Source: Trichomonas vaginalis G3
Lineage: Eukaryota > Parabasalia > Trichomonadida > Trichomonadidae
Length of the DNA stretch: 64,000 bases
Assembly: GCF_026262505.1 (NCBI RefSeq)
Contig: NC_067206.1
Coordinates: forward strand, 23,947,896-24,011,895
Reading direction: 5' to 3'
The notes beneath the pieces were generated by a model that was not told where the DNA came from, did not search any database, and saw nothing but the letters and a program-made list of their open reading frames with translations. Position numbers and translations under genes: made by a program. Position 1 is the first letter of the stretch. Every line of letters starts with the position of its first letter. This document shows positions 10,927-21,752 of the stretch, in pieces.

Positions 10927-12499
10927 ATGCAGAACAAATAGCTAAACGAATTTACTCCAGCAGAGCATATTCATCAGATTCGCTCATATTTCGATATCAT
11001 AGACAATGCAGTTCAAATTGGTGACACTAATAGAAAATATTCTGACGCAAAGATTCCATCACAACCTGGAACTGCTAAAGATAACACATGGGTAACATTC
11101 AATCTCCCACCTCCTGGTGAAAATATGTTGGACCTTTACAATACATTCATTACGTATAAAATGGAAGGTCAATTTATTGTAGATAAAGAAATTGGTTCAG
11201 GTTCCAATAAAACAAACCCACCAGGATTTTGGATTGGTTTCGATGACGCTTTCTATGCAGTTGCTGGATATCAAATCTTTGCAAATGGTCGTATCGTATA
11301 TTCTCAAGACAACGCAAGAGAAAAGCATATATAACTTCAAACTCACAAACTACCGAACAAATAAAGAAAGTAGATGTTTTCTCAAAGACTCGACATGAAG
11401 ATGTATGGAGTCATTCGGGAACATGTAGAACAGGACAAATTGTTAGTGGTCCAATTACAGCAGGAAAATCATTTGATTTTAAGCTTCGTTTAAGAATTCC
11501 TGTTAGAAGATTCCTTCCATTAGAAGCTATTCGATTTATTCCAGCTTTTGCAGGAAACATTCAGCTTAAAGTAAAGTTCAGTAGCGACGCCTTACAATGC
11601 ACATCTATATCTGTAAATGATATCATTGCTTTCAATCCAACTCTTAAAGTTGCATTTGCTTCAGATTCAAATCCACCGACAAATAAATTTGTTCCATGGA
11701 ATGAACCATTCACTATGATAACGAAGGCAGTAGAAGCTAGTGGAACAGTTACTATTACAACTGTAACCCAGCAACTATTTCGAACAAAGATGGATTTTAA
11801 TGAATGTTTCATTCATCCAAAGTCATTCTCTTTAGACCCTAACATTTATACAGAACTTGTAGAACATTATACAAACGAGGCTTTATGTTTTCCTGTTAAA
11901 GTTATGGATTGGATTCCTATGGACGGTTCATTCTCAAAGAATACAGATAGTTCAAGTGCAACATTTACAGCAGCTTATACGCCTATTAATGTTAAAAGTA
12001 TTTGGGCACTATTTAGAAAGAAAGACAACTATTATGTTAATTTTGAGAACCCTAAGTTTAAATATCTTCAGCTTTCCATGGGAGCTTATGGAAATATGCC
12101 TGCAGAACCCGAAAAATCATATGGACCTGTATTTTATGAAATGGTTGCGAACGCCTGCAATACAAACAATGATATGATAGGATTTAATGAAGATGTTATG
12201 AGGTCATTGGTGGATGATGGTAGTGTGGAAATAAATGGGATAGCTATGACAACACACATTTCTTATGTGGTTTTCCAACAGAAGTGGACTTTTGCTTCCA
12301 GCAAGGTCAAACATCTACTGCTCCAATAACATACAAATTGTCTGTTAAAGGACCTATTGAACTAGCAACTGAAAATGTACCAAAGCCACTTATTGGATTT
12401 ATGAGGGATTGTTGCTTTGCCATTCAGGTGCGTGCTAATGGAATCCCAATAATAAGATTAGATGACTATAACTTAGCTACGGACGACAGTGAGGAATAA
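10927..12499 (+). pseudogene. Candidate major capsid protein (double jelly-roll type), broken
   Basis: Strand-rich sequence with WVTFNLPPPGENMLDLYNTF near the start, GFWIGFDDAFYAVAGYQIFA, then a region around 12060-12130 coding KYLQLSMGAYGNMPAEP, a loop-and-proline pattern typical near the end of the second jelly roll in Polinton capsid proteins. Length (about 520 codons) and position support this. In the family the protein forms the icosahedral shell. Broken (about three breaks). Family call is from memory of Polinton capsids and not from alignment. Confidence 0.55.
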
Positions 12500-12527
12500 A
12501 GGATGAACGTTTATTTTTAAAGCTTAT

Positions 12528-12966
12528 AAATGAGTTCTTCATCAAGCTCTCGTGAACCTTCACCATCTATGAAACAAACTTACCAAACGATTATGGAGCA
12601 CCTATTGAATATTTCTTACGAGCTGCACAATGGCAAAGAGCAGTCTCACCAAGGTTAGGTGTTCCACCAGCTCCTGTCAAAAATAGCATTTGGTCAAGTC
12701 CTTATATAAAATGGTCTCCCACTAGGTTTGCTAGCTACAGCGGGAGCAGTTATGATGTTGAAAGAAATAAAGCAAATGTTGTAAATAATACTGAAGTAGC
12801 TGAAGTTAAACAAACTCCAACACCTTCACAAGCAAAACCTTCAATGACTCCTGAACCTATGGAAGTACAAACTCCTGTTCAAAAGTCAACTCCTAAACCG
12901 ACTCCAACATTTAAACCAGAACCTACTCCTCAAATAAATCGTAAAACTCCTGCGTTTCCTTACTGA
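12528..12966 (+). pseudogene. Ser- then Pro/Thr-rich Polinton protein, broken
   Basis: Starts with a run of Ser codons (MSSSSSSREPSPSMKQ) and ends with a Pro/Thr/Lys-rich tail (TPKPTPTFKPEPTPQ). Low-complexity, likely disordered. Lies just after the capsid candidate, so it may be a minor virion or scaffold part, by position only. Broken (about one break). Confidence 0.4.
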
Positions 12967-13014
12967 AAAAATAACGTTATTTTTATTTAATATTAAAATT
13001 TTTATTTGATTGAA

Positions 13015-13251
13015 ATGACAAATAAAGTCACTGAATCAATGAAACAAAAGTTTTTGGTAGAATACATTAAATCAGGAACTATTCCAGAAGGTTTTTACAT
13101 TCATACTATGAAGGATGGTAGAGTTCAGTTTAGAAAGATAAAGCAACCATTAGATAAAGAAGGAATTTTGAGAAAGATTAAACTTCATGAGGACAACATT
13201 GCTAAACTTAGGAAGAAGTTAGAAGAGTTGGAGAAAGGAAGAGAGTTATAA
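13015..13251 (+). CDS. Small conserved Polinton end protein (78 aa), coiled coil
   Basis: Start taken at ATG 13015 because the copy at 55032-55268 starts at the same residue (MT.KVTE.MKQKF). The protein has a short N-terminal helix, the segment GFYIHTMKDGRVQFRKI and a C-terminal coiled coil ending LEELEKGREL. Nearly identical between e1 and e2 (about five changes), so it is under constraint or both elements are recent. Preceded by a T-rich leader. Function unknown. Confidence 0.65.
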   Translation: MTNKVTESMKQKFLVEYIKSGTIPEGFYIHTMKDGRVQFRKIKQPLDKEGILRKIKLHEDNIAKLRKKLEELEKGREL

Positions 13252-13265
13252 AGCAATGAATTCAA

Positions 13266-13326
13266 CAGGGTGAAAAAACAGGTGAAAAAAGAGGTGAGAT
13301 CTCACCACTTCACCTAAATTTATTTT
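13266..13326. repeat. Palindromic intergenic module, version 1 (reverse)
   Basis: Begins 15 bases after the stop of the 78-residue gene: two GGTGAAAAAA arms, GAGGTGAGATCTCACCAC, TTCACCT, then AAATTTATTTTT. The same module lies at the same place in e2 (54961-55019). Confidence 0.8.
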
Positions 13327-13403
13327 TGTGCTATGTTTTCATACGCGTGAAGGTAGTGATATCATTAATTTTTAAGTTTATTTTTTATTTTATTTTTATA
13401 TAA

Positions 13404-13688
13404 ATGACAGAACAAAAGCAACTCATACAAATCGAAAAATATAACAAACATACATTTAAACATTTATTCTTCCTTCCTGAGTATAACATGTTCTTTACAC
13501 TTCATCCTAGACCAGTAGATTATACATTGACTGTGTATAAAGATTGTCATGGTAGTTTTATAAAAACTTATGATGATGAAGGTAAGTTAACAAGACTATG
13601 CATTTCAAAATTTGAGAAACTTTATGACTTCAAGTATGACTACAATAGAGTTAACATTGACGATGAAGATATAGAAGAAAATTTATGA
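13404..13688 (+). CDS. Small conserved Polinton end protein (94 aa)
   Basis: Starts MTEQKQLIQIEKYNKHTFKH, ends with acidic DDEDIEENL. Close copy at 54584-54868. The middle has HPRPVDYTLTVYKD, a strand-turn pattern. Last gene before the terminal repeat. Preceded by a T-rich leader (13370-13403). Not recognised. Confidence 0.65.
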   Translation: MTEQKQLIQIEKYNKHTFKHLFFLPEYNMFFTLHPRPVDYTLTVYKDCHGSFIKTYDDEGKLTRLCISKFEKLYDFKYDYNRVNIDDEDIEENL

Positions 13689-13689
13689 G

Positions 13690-13895
13690 AACGTTTATTT
13701 TTTCATTAGTGAGTTCGTTAGCGAAGTCGTTAGTGAGGTGAAGTGGTTGGCGGCTTTGTAAATATTTAAGGTTAAGTTAGTGTTGTCGTTTGTGTTGTAA
13801 AATATACGTTAGCGGTTTTGTAAAGTGTCAAATTCACAAGTATTGGGTAAGGTGGAACGCAGTGCCACCATACCCAAGACTGGTGTACTAACTTT
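13690..13895. repeat. Right terminal repeat region of Polinton e1
   Basis: Matches in reverse complement the end of e2: shared TTTGTAAAGTGTCAAATTCA, GTGCCAC near 13864 and a final ACTAACTTT at about 13887-13895. The true boundary could differ by a few bases since the left end is not visible. Confidence 0.65.
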
Positions 13896-14264
13896 CAAAA
13901 TTTGAAGGAAATGCTCCATCATTGAATGTAGTGGCCGGGAATTGAATGACATACAGATAGTTTGAGGAAATTTGTTATAAATTATAATATAATTGAAGAA
14001 TTAATTATCAAAACAAGTCTAAGAGCCATTAGTCAGATTTTCCCGAAATGCAAGGTTAAGATTTTAGCAGCGACTAACTTTGAGTGTACATATATAATTG
14101 TTATACTGAGTACTTTCTATCTGTGTTACTTATTTGAGTCTAAGAGTCATTTCTACCATAGAACTAGATATTGTCTCTCATTAAATATATATAACTGTAA
14201 ACTGCTTAATTCATTTATCTATTTAGATAAAATTATATTTATATAAGATTTCATGTTATTATTT
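13896..14264. other. Host or old-element sequence between e1 and the DDE element; no gene
   Basis: About 370 AT-rich bases with no supported coding frame and no repeat that I recognise. Confidence 0.4.
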
Positions 14265-14426
14265 TGTTGTAAACAGAAATTCATCAAAAGTGACACCTCA
14301 GAAAGGCTAAAATATTGAATTTTTGGAACTTTTGATAGAGCACGTTTTTAAATATTAATTAAAGTAAATGTATATTTTGTAAAGATTCTTTTTAATAAAA
14401 AAAATAAAATTTTGAAGAAGAACACA

Positions 14427-14910
14427 AAATCTTCTGAAAAATAATATCACATAAACTCATATTATTTTCTAATATATAACTATTTTATATAAAAATCAAA
14501 TTCAATGATCTTAAAAGCGAAGGATAAACCTCAAAATTTACGAATATAATGAGTGGGAATATAATGCTTATCTATCATAAAACCATATGAAATATCAATT
14601 TTTGCTTTACGCCTAATTTTTGACGACAATTAGCAAAAAATGTTAAATGTTAACACTCAGTCCATTTGAATATGAAAAATAAAATTGACTTTGATTAAAT
14701 GTTTTTATTTATCATGCAATTCTTCTTGCGACCAAAGATTTGAATAAAAGTTCAAAAAATAAGATAGCTTAAAAAATAATATACGGTAGTGTTTACTAAT
14801 AGATGAATAGTATATAAATTCTATTAAAATGGATTTGATCCAAAAAAATATAAAACCAAAAATAATTGTTATAATTTAAATGAAGAAGTAATTTAAGGAT
14901 GGGCACTCAT
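14427..14910. repeat. Left long inverted repeat of DDE element
   Basis: From AAATCTTCTGAAAAATAA inward to GGATGGGCACTCAT it pairs with 17311-17781; only small indels near the inner end. High identity of the arms suggests recent activity or arm conversion. Confidence 0.85.
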
Positions 14911-15334
14911 AGGCTCCTGACAGCATAAAAATGTTATTATCTCACAATATAAAAGGAATCATAGGAATCTACAACTATATCTATATTGTTGGAAGACTTC
15001 TTAATGTATCATGCATATAAGTTATATCAATAACTCCATTATGTTATATGATTGTAATCATATTTTCGTTTCATGTTCAAAAACATTAAAATCATACTAA
15101 CTATATGAGTATTATATTTAGGAAGCTAATATATAGATATGATAAAATGCTAGGTTTTGTGATTAAGAATATATACTTATCTTTTAGAAAATAATACTTT
15201 TATAAAAAATTATATCTTATATAATCTAAAAATTTTGGACAATTAAAAAACATTAATTAAAAATAGAAGGTGAAAGTGTTTATTCAAAGAAGGTGCAAGA
15301 TTATGATGTTTTGAGGGTGAAATAAATTTAATAA

Positions 15335-16561
15335 TTATTTATGTGATTTAAGAGTAATACGATCATCGGTAGCTTGAAGACCTCTCTTTATAGCTCTTAA
15401 TGCCGCAAACTTTTTTTGAACTTGCTTTGAATTTTTGAATGCTTTGATTAAATCTTTTGTTGTATCATACATTCTGAAATATCTGTTCATCATTTCTGGC
15501 ATTGTTGGTAAATTTAACCTGTATCTTATTGCTACAATCGTTTCAAACATACTTTCATTGAAATGCAATATTGTGACTGCCATCCTAATTGGCCAAGAAG
15601 CATGCCAATTAATATTTTTATTAGCAAGCATTGCTTTGATATGGTTTATCGATTCAACTACTTGAGTTGAATGAATCTTTTTTACCATATCAAAGATTTT
15701 TACGGTATCTTCGAGGAATTTTTTAAGTGTTTTTATAGCAGTTTTATTTTTTGCATATTTCCATGGTTTAATCATCTTGCATTTTTCAGGATCTGGACAA
15801 AATTTATGATTTCCGGCATAATGTTTAGCGGAATTCAACCATAAAAACTTCTTTGTTTTAATTGACATATGTGTGTCATTGAGAAGTTGCCTAAGCCAAC
15901 GCAATAAATTCTTTGAAATGCTAGATAAGATTCTGAATTCTGGCAGTTTGAGCTTTTTCTGTATATTGTTAAGAAAATGTCCAGGATCTCTGTATTCTCT
16001 GATACCTTTGAACGTATTTTTGATTGTAGAAACAATTTTGACATCGCCATCATGCACAAAAAAATTTACACGTTTTTCATTATTCCAACGCTTCAGCATT
16101 CTTTTTAAGCCTTCAAATTCCATTTCATTTGATTTTCCGTTGAAATTACCTTTGAAATTTTTAAAAGATTTAGATATCACTTCCCAATCTACAATTTTTT
16201 TGAGTTTCTCTTCTACAAATTGTACATAGCAAAACATTGCATTTCTTCTCTGACTCCAAGAACCGTCAAACAAAAGTCCCGAACATTTTCTCATTCGAGA
16301 TTTCCAATAATTAACAGATTCTCTGGCAACTTCTATGATAACACGACCAACCTTTTCTTGGACTCGATGAAATGTAGCTTCTGACGGAACTTTGATGTTA
16401 TTCAGCATGAATTGAAATTCTGATTGGCAAAATGTAGCGCCGCTCAATAATACAGATAGCACAAATTCAACAGTGTTGACGACATATGGCTCTACCCTAT
16501 TTTTCGCGCTTTGAACTAAGTTCTTTATACGCTTTGCAACTGCTTTTGTTCGCCGCGGCAT
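15335..16561 (-). CDS. DDE transposase, 408 aa, open
   Basis: Start taken at ATG 16561 (MPRRTKAVAKRIKN) rather than 36 bases upstream, because an Inr-like TTCATTTTTC lies right before it. Catalytic candidates: D99 in LLFDGSWSQRRN, D171/D173 in FFVHDGDVKIV, E303 in STQVVESIN. After the second Asp come YRDPGHFL and a Cys/His cluster AKHYAGNHKFCPDPEKC, seen in transposases of the Mutator-like/Kolobok type. Basic N-terminus likely binds DNA ends. The frame has no stop and lies inside matching inverted repeats, so the element may still be able to move. Superfamily is uncertain. Confidence 0.75.
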   Translation of the reverse strand: MPRRTKAVAKRIKNLVQSAKNRVEPYVVNTVEFVLSVLLSGATFCQSEFQFMLNNIKVPSEATFHRVQEKVGRVIIEVARESVNYWKSRMRKCSGLLFDGSWSQRRNAMFCYVQFVEEKLKKIVDWEVISKSFKNFKGNFNGKSNEMEFEGLKRMLKRWNNEKRVNFFVHDGDVKIVSTIKNTFKGIREYRDPGHFLNNIQKKLKLPEFRILSSISKNLLRWLRQLLNDTHMSIKTKKFLWLNSAKHYAGNHKFCPDPEKCKMIKPWKYAKNKTAIKTLKKFLEDTVKIFDMVKKIHSTQVVESINHIKAMLANKNINWHASWPIRMAVTILHFNESMFETIVAIRYRLNLPTMPEMMNRYFRMYDTTKDLIKAFKNSKQVQKKFAALRAIKRGLQATDDRITLKSHK

Positions 16562-17310
16562 GAAAAATGAAGAATAACTTGACGGTTTCTTGAACAAATG
16601 GTCGCATATTCAAATATTGTGATGTACGATCAGGATAAAAGAATGTTGTTGCCGTGAATTTAGAAAATAGCAAAATTTCAATTTACGCAATCGAGATATA
16701 ACTTGATCGTTTGAGCGATAACCATGGCACCCATAGTATTAATGAAAGTACTCATACTTACAATTATTTTCTCCCATAGGAATATTGTTCAATATACTTC
16801 ACCTATAGAGGAAATCTCGAAATAAAATCGAATTTTTTCAAAAATTACAAAAATCAATTTTTTACAAAGATGTTCGAAAAATAACATTATATACGCATCA
16901 AATCAAAGCATTATATGGAGCATTATAATTCTATATATGATTGTCCATCTTGCTGTTGTGCTATTTTTTTAAACAATAATTTCATTGTTGAAATTAAATT
17001 TGCAATTTCAGTAAAAATTGCGACCCATCATTTTGAATATAATTGAATTAATACATTTATTGTAAGAATATTATATACCAAATATTAGACTTCCACATGA
17101 ATCCTGGTATGATATTATAAGTATTGCAAAATTAGAAAAAAATATGCTCATGATATACTAAAATTCATGTTTCAAGGTTAACTTATAAATAAAATAAGTT
17201 CGAGAAATGCATCACTAAATATTTGAGCTTGTGCACTATAATGCTATATAATAGTCTTCACTGTTTTTAATATATTGACTTTGCTAGACTTGATTTTTTT
17301 CATCACCCTA

Positions 17311-17781
17311 ATGAGTGCCCATCCTTAAAACGATTTTATTTATGATCAAATTTTATATATTTTTTTGGATCAAATCCATTTTAATAGAATTTATATACTA
17401 TTCATCTATTAGTAAACACTACCGTATATTATTTTTTAAGCTATCTTATTTTTTGAACTTTTATTCAAATCTTTGGTCGCAAGAAGAATTGCATGATAAA
17501 TAAAAACATTTAATCAAAGTCAATTTTATTTTTCATATTCAAATGGACTGAGTGTTAACATTTAACATTTTTTGCTAATTGTCGTCAAAAATTAGGCGTA
17601 AAGCAAAAATTGATATTTCATATGGTTTTATGATAGATAAGCATTATATTCCCACTCATTATATTCGTAAATTTTGAGGTTTATCCTTCGCTTTTAAGAT
17701 CATTGAATTTGATTTTTATATAAAATAGTTATATATTAGAAAATAATATGAGTTTATGTGATATTATTTTTCAGAAGATTT
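17311..17781. repeat. Right long inverted repeat of DDE element
   Basis: Reverse complement of 14427-14910; outer end CAGAAGATTT. A 62-codon plus-strand frame inside it is chance. Confidence 0.85.
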
Positions 17782-17952
17782 CATTCTATATGCCTATGAA
17801 AAGTACTCTCAAAACTAACTTTTTCCTAATTATAATTAAATCTAGAATATTGTATTATGCTTAGTATTAATTCATTTTTCTCATTCAATTTAGAATTTAC
17901 AAATGTCAAAAAATTGAGAGCTGTCACTTTTGATGAATTTCTGTTTATTACA

Positions 17953-18455
17953 ATACAAAAACGAGATCTGTCATCGATAAAGGCAATTAAATGATAAGTA
18001 TGCTTGGTACCATTTGTCTCTTCTTTGAAGCTTTTTAAATCAGTATGCCATTGCTGATTTACGTATTGGGAAACATACTGATTTGGATGTTCATCAATTT
18101 TTTTCTGGATCTCGCCGAAATTTGAAAAGATTCTCTTTTTCGTATAATTTAAGCATATCGTGAAATGAAACTGTGTCATCATGTATGTAACTCTCTAAAA
18201 CTTTTTTATAACCTAGATTGTACTTAGCTTTATTTCGTGAATGGTTGGTAACAAATCTGTTCTAAGAGGAGTTTCTGGTCTTCCGAGCTTTTTTGGATTT
18301 AAACCAAGTTCTTGCCATTTTAATAATAATTTTTTTCTACCTATGTGCAAATCTTTTGCAACCTGGTCTGCTGTCTTTTTGCCAATAGAATATTCAAGAT
18401 ATGCCGTAATATAAATCTGATTTTCATTTAGCAGATCCACTTCTTGTCTTTCCAT
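17953..18455 (-). pseudogene. IS481-like transposase, N-terminal part
   Basis: From ATG 18455: a helix-turn-helix (KKTADQVAKDLHIGRKKLL) followed by GLNPKKLGRPETP, then, after a frameshift near 18213, YKKVLESYIHDDTVSFHD, then the start of the rve core with HTDLKSFKEE (first catalytic Asp) and HLIAFIDDRSRFCI. The coding match to the relative at 20830 ends there; what follows in frame is the end of the DDE element. Plain DNA transposon gene, dead by truncation plus one frameshift. Confidence 0.7.
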
Positions 18456-18585
18456 TTTTTTTGAATCAATTTATACAAATAAACTTATAAAACACAAAAT
18501 TATTATTTTATAATATAATTCTTAGATAATACATCCGATATGTAAAGTGTCAAAAATGAAGTGAACCGAATTTTCATGCATTACA
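17953..18585 (-). mobile_element. Truncated IS481-like DNA transposon (HTH + DD35E type)
   Basis: Its start (minus strand) is TGTAATGCATGAAAATTC at 18585, matching the TGT-ended terminal repeat of the complete relative at 20603. It holds the 5' half of the transposase, then is cut at about 17953 by the DDE element. No other half was found left of 14265. It was itself inserted into, or joined to, a MULE gene at 18586. Confidence 0.7.
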
Positions 18586-19419
18586 AGTGTAAAAATCTCT
18601 TTTGGTATCTCTTGTTTCGGGTATAATTCTTTTATTTTGCGAATTAATGCTTGGCGATAATGAAATAAGCAGCCAGTAACCTTTGCGTTTGGACAAAATA
18701 ATTTAATGGATTTGTAAAGTGCGATTTCAAAATCTACGTAAACAGTTTTGAAATTGTTGAACCCAATTATTGAAATTAATGCGGAAAATGCGGTTGTATA
18801 CGCTTCTGCTGTCCGAGATTTCATAAGAATGTGGACAACAGGAATGTATTCATTCGTTGTTTGGTCAAGCACCATTAATGTAAGGAGTTGACCCTTGTCA
18901 TCGAACCGTCTTGGGACGATTTTAAAGGTACCGTCCAAGAATAATTTTGTTGCTGAGTGACAAATTGAGACAGAACGATCATAACCGAAAATTATTATTG
19001 GTTCTGGGTAAAACGCGATGTATTTTAGAAAATTTTCGGAATTTTGTTTGGTAATTGAAAGAATTTGTTCCACAAAATCTGGAATAACCAAATTATGTGG
19101 ATAAAACTCTTTGTATAATGTGCGTGGTAAATTTTCTGGTATTTTTGGAGGCCTTTCAAGTTTTGTTGCCTCAGAAAGTAAATATGATAATATTTACGCT
19201 TCTGAAGTTAATGGTTGTATTGAATGGTGTTCACGTGTAATTTGCATTAGATCCCTAATTTTTGTTTCTTCTTCAATATCTCTAAAAACTGTACCTTTTG
19301 GTGTGCATGAATGCTCACCACTGAGAGGTTCGATTTTTGGAATTTGATTTGGGTACAGTGTCACTTTTATTTTGTAATTGCAGCTTCCTTCGCATTTGTA
19401 AACGATTGAATATGAATGC
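18586..19419 (-). pseudogene. MULE transposase fragment, copy of the 806-aa gene
   Basis: Minus-strand frame almost identical to residues about 95-377 of the gene at 24202 (for example LFLDGTFKIVPRRFDDKG against ...PRQFDDKG) but cut at both ends: the 3' side by the IS481-like end at 18585, the 5' side by the 1.1 kb repeat starting at 19420. The metal-binding and first two catalytic Asp regions remain, the Glu region is lost. One frameshift near 19190 separates two frames. Confidence 0.8.
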
Positions 19420-20516
19420 GTGTGTCCAGGCGGCATCGGAATTGATCGGGAAATCGGGATAAAAGTATTCAATTTTATCCCGATAAATCGGGATGAAAGT
19501 ACTCAATTTTTAATCGGGACGGAATCACTACACATTTGATAGAAACATTATTTAAAAATCGTTTGAATATATAATATGCAACTACAGAAGATATAGGAGA
19601 ATGTTGTGTATGTTTCATTGGATTTAATTTCATATTGGACGAAATTGCAAAAAGATTCTTTTGAATTTTGGTTTAATAAAAGTGTAAATGTCATATACTG
19701 TTAGTGTATGTAATAATAGATATGGTAATACTAATAAACATATATGATACCGATAATCATCAAAAGATCAGATATTACATTTTTATAAATATCAGGGATA
19801 TTAATGTTTTATCGGTACTATTGCATACTTAGAGATATATTGAAATGTGGGAATAAAGGGTATTCGGAAAAAGAACAGGATATTCATAATATTAATTTAT
19901 ATGATTTTAAATTTGAAATGATTTGAATAGTTAGATGTGTTTGTGAAGTTTGGTAATATGATACAGATTGATTCGTATAAGAATATAAGTGAATTTGTGA
20001 TTTTTAAAAAAGAAATTTTTAGTAAAGATATATTTGAATGGAGAAATATTTGAGAAGCATTGAAAATTTGAGAAGAAAATTGAAAAGGGTATAAAAATGA
20101 AAAAGTAAAAATTAATAACGTAATAACATGTTTTAATAAGTTTTAAATAAATTTATAATATAAAAATATATTAATGATAAAATAAATTTGAATAAGGTTT
20201 TGAAAATAAATTGAAAAGCAATTGAATAAATAATAAATGAAAAATATATTACAGTAGGTATTCAGAAAAAATATATATGAAAAAAGTTAAAAAACATAAA
20301 TTGATGATGAATAGATAAATATAACTAGAAGGAAAGTTAAAGATTTATTTAGTAAGGGAATGATAGAATAAACAAAAATTAAGTAAGTTTGTTTCTAAGA
20401 TGTCTTATTGAAAAACAGATTTGTCTGATCACAAGCACTTAAGACTTTTATAACAATAGAAATGTGTTTATGATATTGAAATAGTCAAATTACAATTTTT
20501 TTTCTAAGATGTCTTA
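19420..20516. repeat. 1.1 kb duplicated segment, copy 1
   Basis: Nearly identical to 52713-53811 in the same orientation, with a few single-base differences and A-run length changes. Starts GTGTGTCCAGGCGGCATC, followed by short ATCGGGAT-type inverted repeats, then very AT-rich DNA without genes, then the first MULE terminal repeat unit. It lies outside the MULE repeat at both places, so it may be a longer MULE end or a segment copied along with it. Confidence 0.85.
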
Positions 20517-20602
20517 TTGAAAAACAGATTTGTCTGATCACAAGCACTTAAGACTTTTATAACAATAGAAATGTGTTTATGATATTGAAATAGTCAAATT
20601 AC
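20395..20602. repeat. MULE terminal repeat, two 109-bp units
   Basis: Units start CTAAGATGTCTTATTG at 20395 and 20504 and end ATAGTCAAATTAC(AATT). Inverted partners lie at 26740-26879 and a fourth set at 53690-53812. The second unit is interrupted by the transposon 20603-22474 and continues at 22475. Confidence 0.8.
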
Positions 20603-20829
20603 TGTAATGCACAATAAATCGGTTGAACTCATTTTTGACACTTTACAATTTTTTAAAATATATTATAATCATATTATTTATATAACATAAATTAAATTTA
20701 TCATTTTTTTATTTTGAATAAAATTTTCAATTACTTAATCCATACAATTATATTTTTATTTTAAAATATTAAATGATATTTCATTGTTTTTTAAATCAAT
20801 AATCAATAACTTCACAAAAAGTGAAAAAA

Positions 20830-21752
20830 ATGGCTGATCAAAACCATGAACAAGAACAAAATCCATATATGATCGCGTATATGGATTATATTATATCGAA
20901 AAAGACAGCAGATGAAGTTGCCAAGGACCTCCATATTGGCCGTAGAAAATTAATTCAAGAATGGAATAATCTTGGATTGCAACTTAAAAAAGAGGCGGTC
21001 AAGAAAAACCATACAAGGAAGACATAGTCCCTATCATACATACCGAAAAAGCAAAATTTAATCTCGGATACAAAAAACTTTTCGAAAGTTACATCCACGA
21101 TGAAGATGTAAGTTATAACGATTTACGAAAAATATATGAAAGGGAAGGACTATTTAAATTCCGTCGCGAAAAAGAAAAAGAAGACAAACATCCTAATCAA
21201 TATGTCGCAAAATTCGTTAATCAGCAGTGGCACACAGATTTGAAGAGTTTTAAAGAAACTATTAACGATAGAGTTCACAAATTTTATTTAATCGCGTTCA
21301 TTGATGACCGTTCATGATATTGCATATATTTCGAAATATTAGAGAACAAAACAATGGGGAGTACATCGAGAGCTTTACAAAACGCAATCGATTACATTCA
21401 TATCGTTCCATACGAAGTTTTATCTGATAATGGAACAGAATTTGTCGGCAGACTTTTCCAAGATGTACTCAAAAGAAATGGTATAAAACACCACAGAACA
21501 GAGCCGTACAATCCACAACTCAATGGCAAAGTGGAGCGTTTCTGGCAAACAATTTTCTCAGCGTGCAACGAATTTATTTCAATTAGAGAACACATTCCGG
21601 CAGCAATCAAATCATACAACGAAGAATGGGTACACACATCCTTGAAAAAACTATACGGAGGGTCACCAAGACCGAAATCTGTTTGGGACTCAGAGCCCAA
21701 ATGGAATGAAACCATGGATCCAGAACCTGGCTTCGAGGTAGAACCCAGATAA
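20830..21752 (+). pseudogene. IS481-like transposase, broken
   Basis: From ATG 20830 (MADQNHEQEQNPYMIAYMDY) it has a helix-turn-helix KTADEVAKDLHIGRRKL, linker, then core motifs HTDLKSF (Asp), LSDNGTEFVG (Asp) and NPQLNGKVERFW (Glu), with 35 residues between the second Asp and the Glu. It ends with an acidic/proline tail at 21752. Frames change near 21027 and an in-frame TGA follows the FIDDRS motif near 21316, so it cannot make a full enzyme. An Inr-like TTCACAAAAAG lies 15-20 bases before ATG. It is the fuller relative of the gene at 17953. Confidence 0.75.

Larger units (their letters stand above)
1..13895 (+). mobile_element. Polinton/Maverick element e1, partial (left end outside window)
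   Basis: Sequence shows, in order, integrase, KilA-N protein, protein-primed family B DNA polymerase, HNH nuclease, candidate capsid genes and small end genes, which is the Polinton gene set. The right end is placed at about 13895 because the last 190 bases match, in reverse complement, the terminal repeat of the second Polinton near 53869-54130. The left terminus lies before base 1. Several genes are broken (perhaps eight to ten breaks over 14 kb) while many frames remain open, so the copy looks fairly young but dead. The FtsK-like ATPase and the protease usual in Polintons were not seen here; they could lie to the left. Confidence 0.85.
14265..17952 (-). mobile_element. DDE transposon with long inverted repeats (Mutator/Kolobok-like)
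   Basis: Outer ends: 14265 reads TGTTGTAAACAGAAATTC and 17952 ends with its near reverse complement (GAATTTCTGTTTATTACA); 24 inner bases are identical. After a diverged 130-160 bases on each side come almost perfect inverted repeats at 14427-14910 and 17311-17781. Between them is one open transposase gene on the minus strand. No target duplication was found. It cuts the integrase gene of the IS481-like element on its right at about 17953, so it is younger than that element. An alternative is that the real ends are 14427 and 17781. Confidence 0.6.

Noticed and set aside
13962-14246. 94-codon plus-strand frame after e1
   Set aside because: No Inr, no domain, composition of random AT-rich DNA.
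16562-16597. Upstream start for the 408-codon transposase
   Set aside because: An Inr-like box overlaps these codons, so they are more likely the 5' leader.
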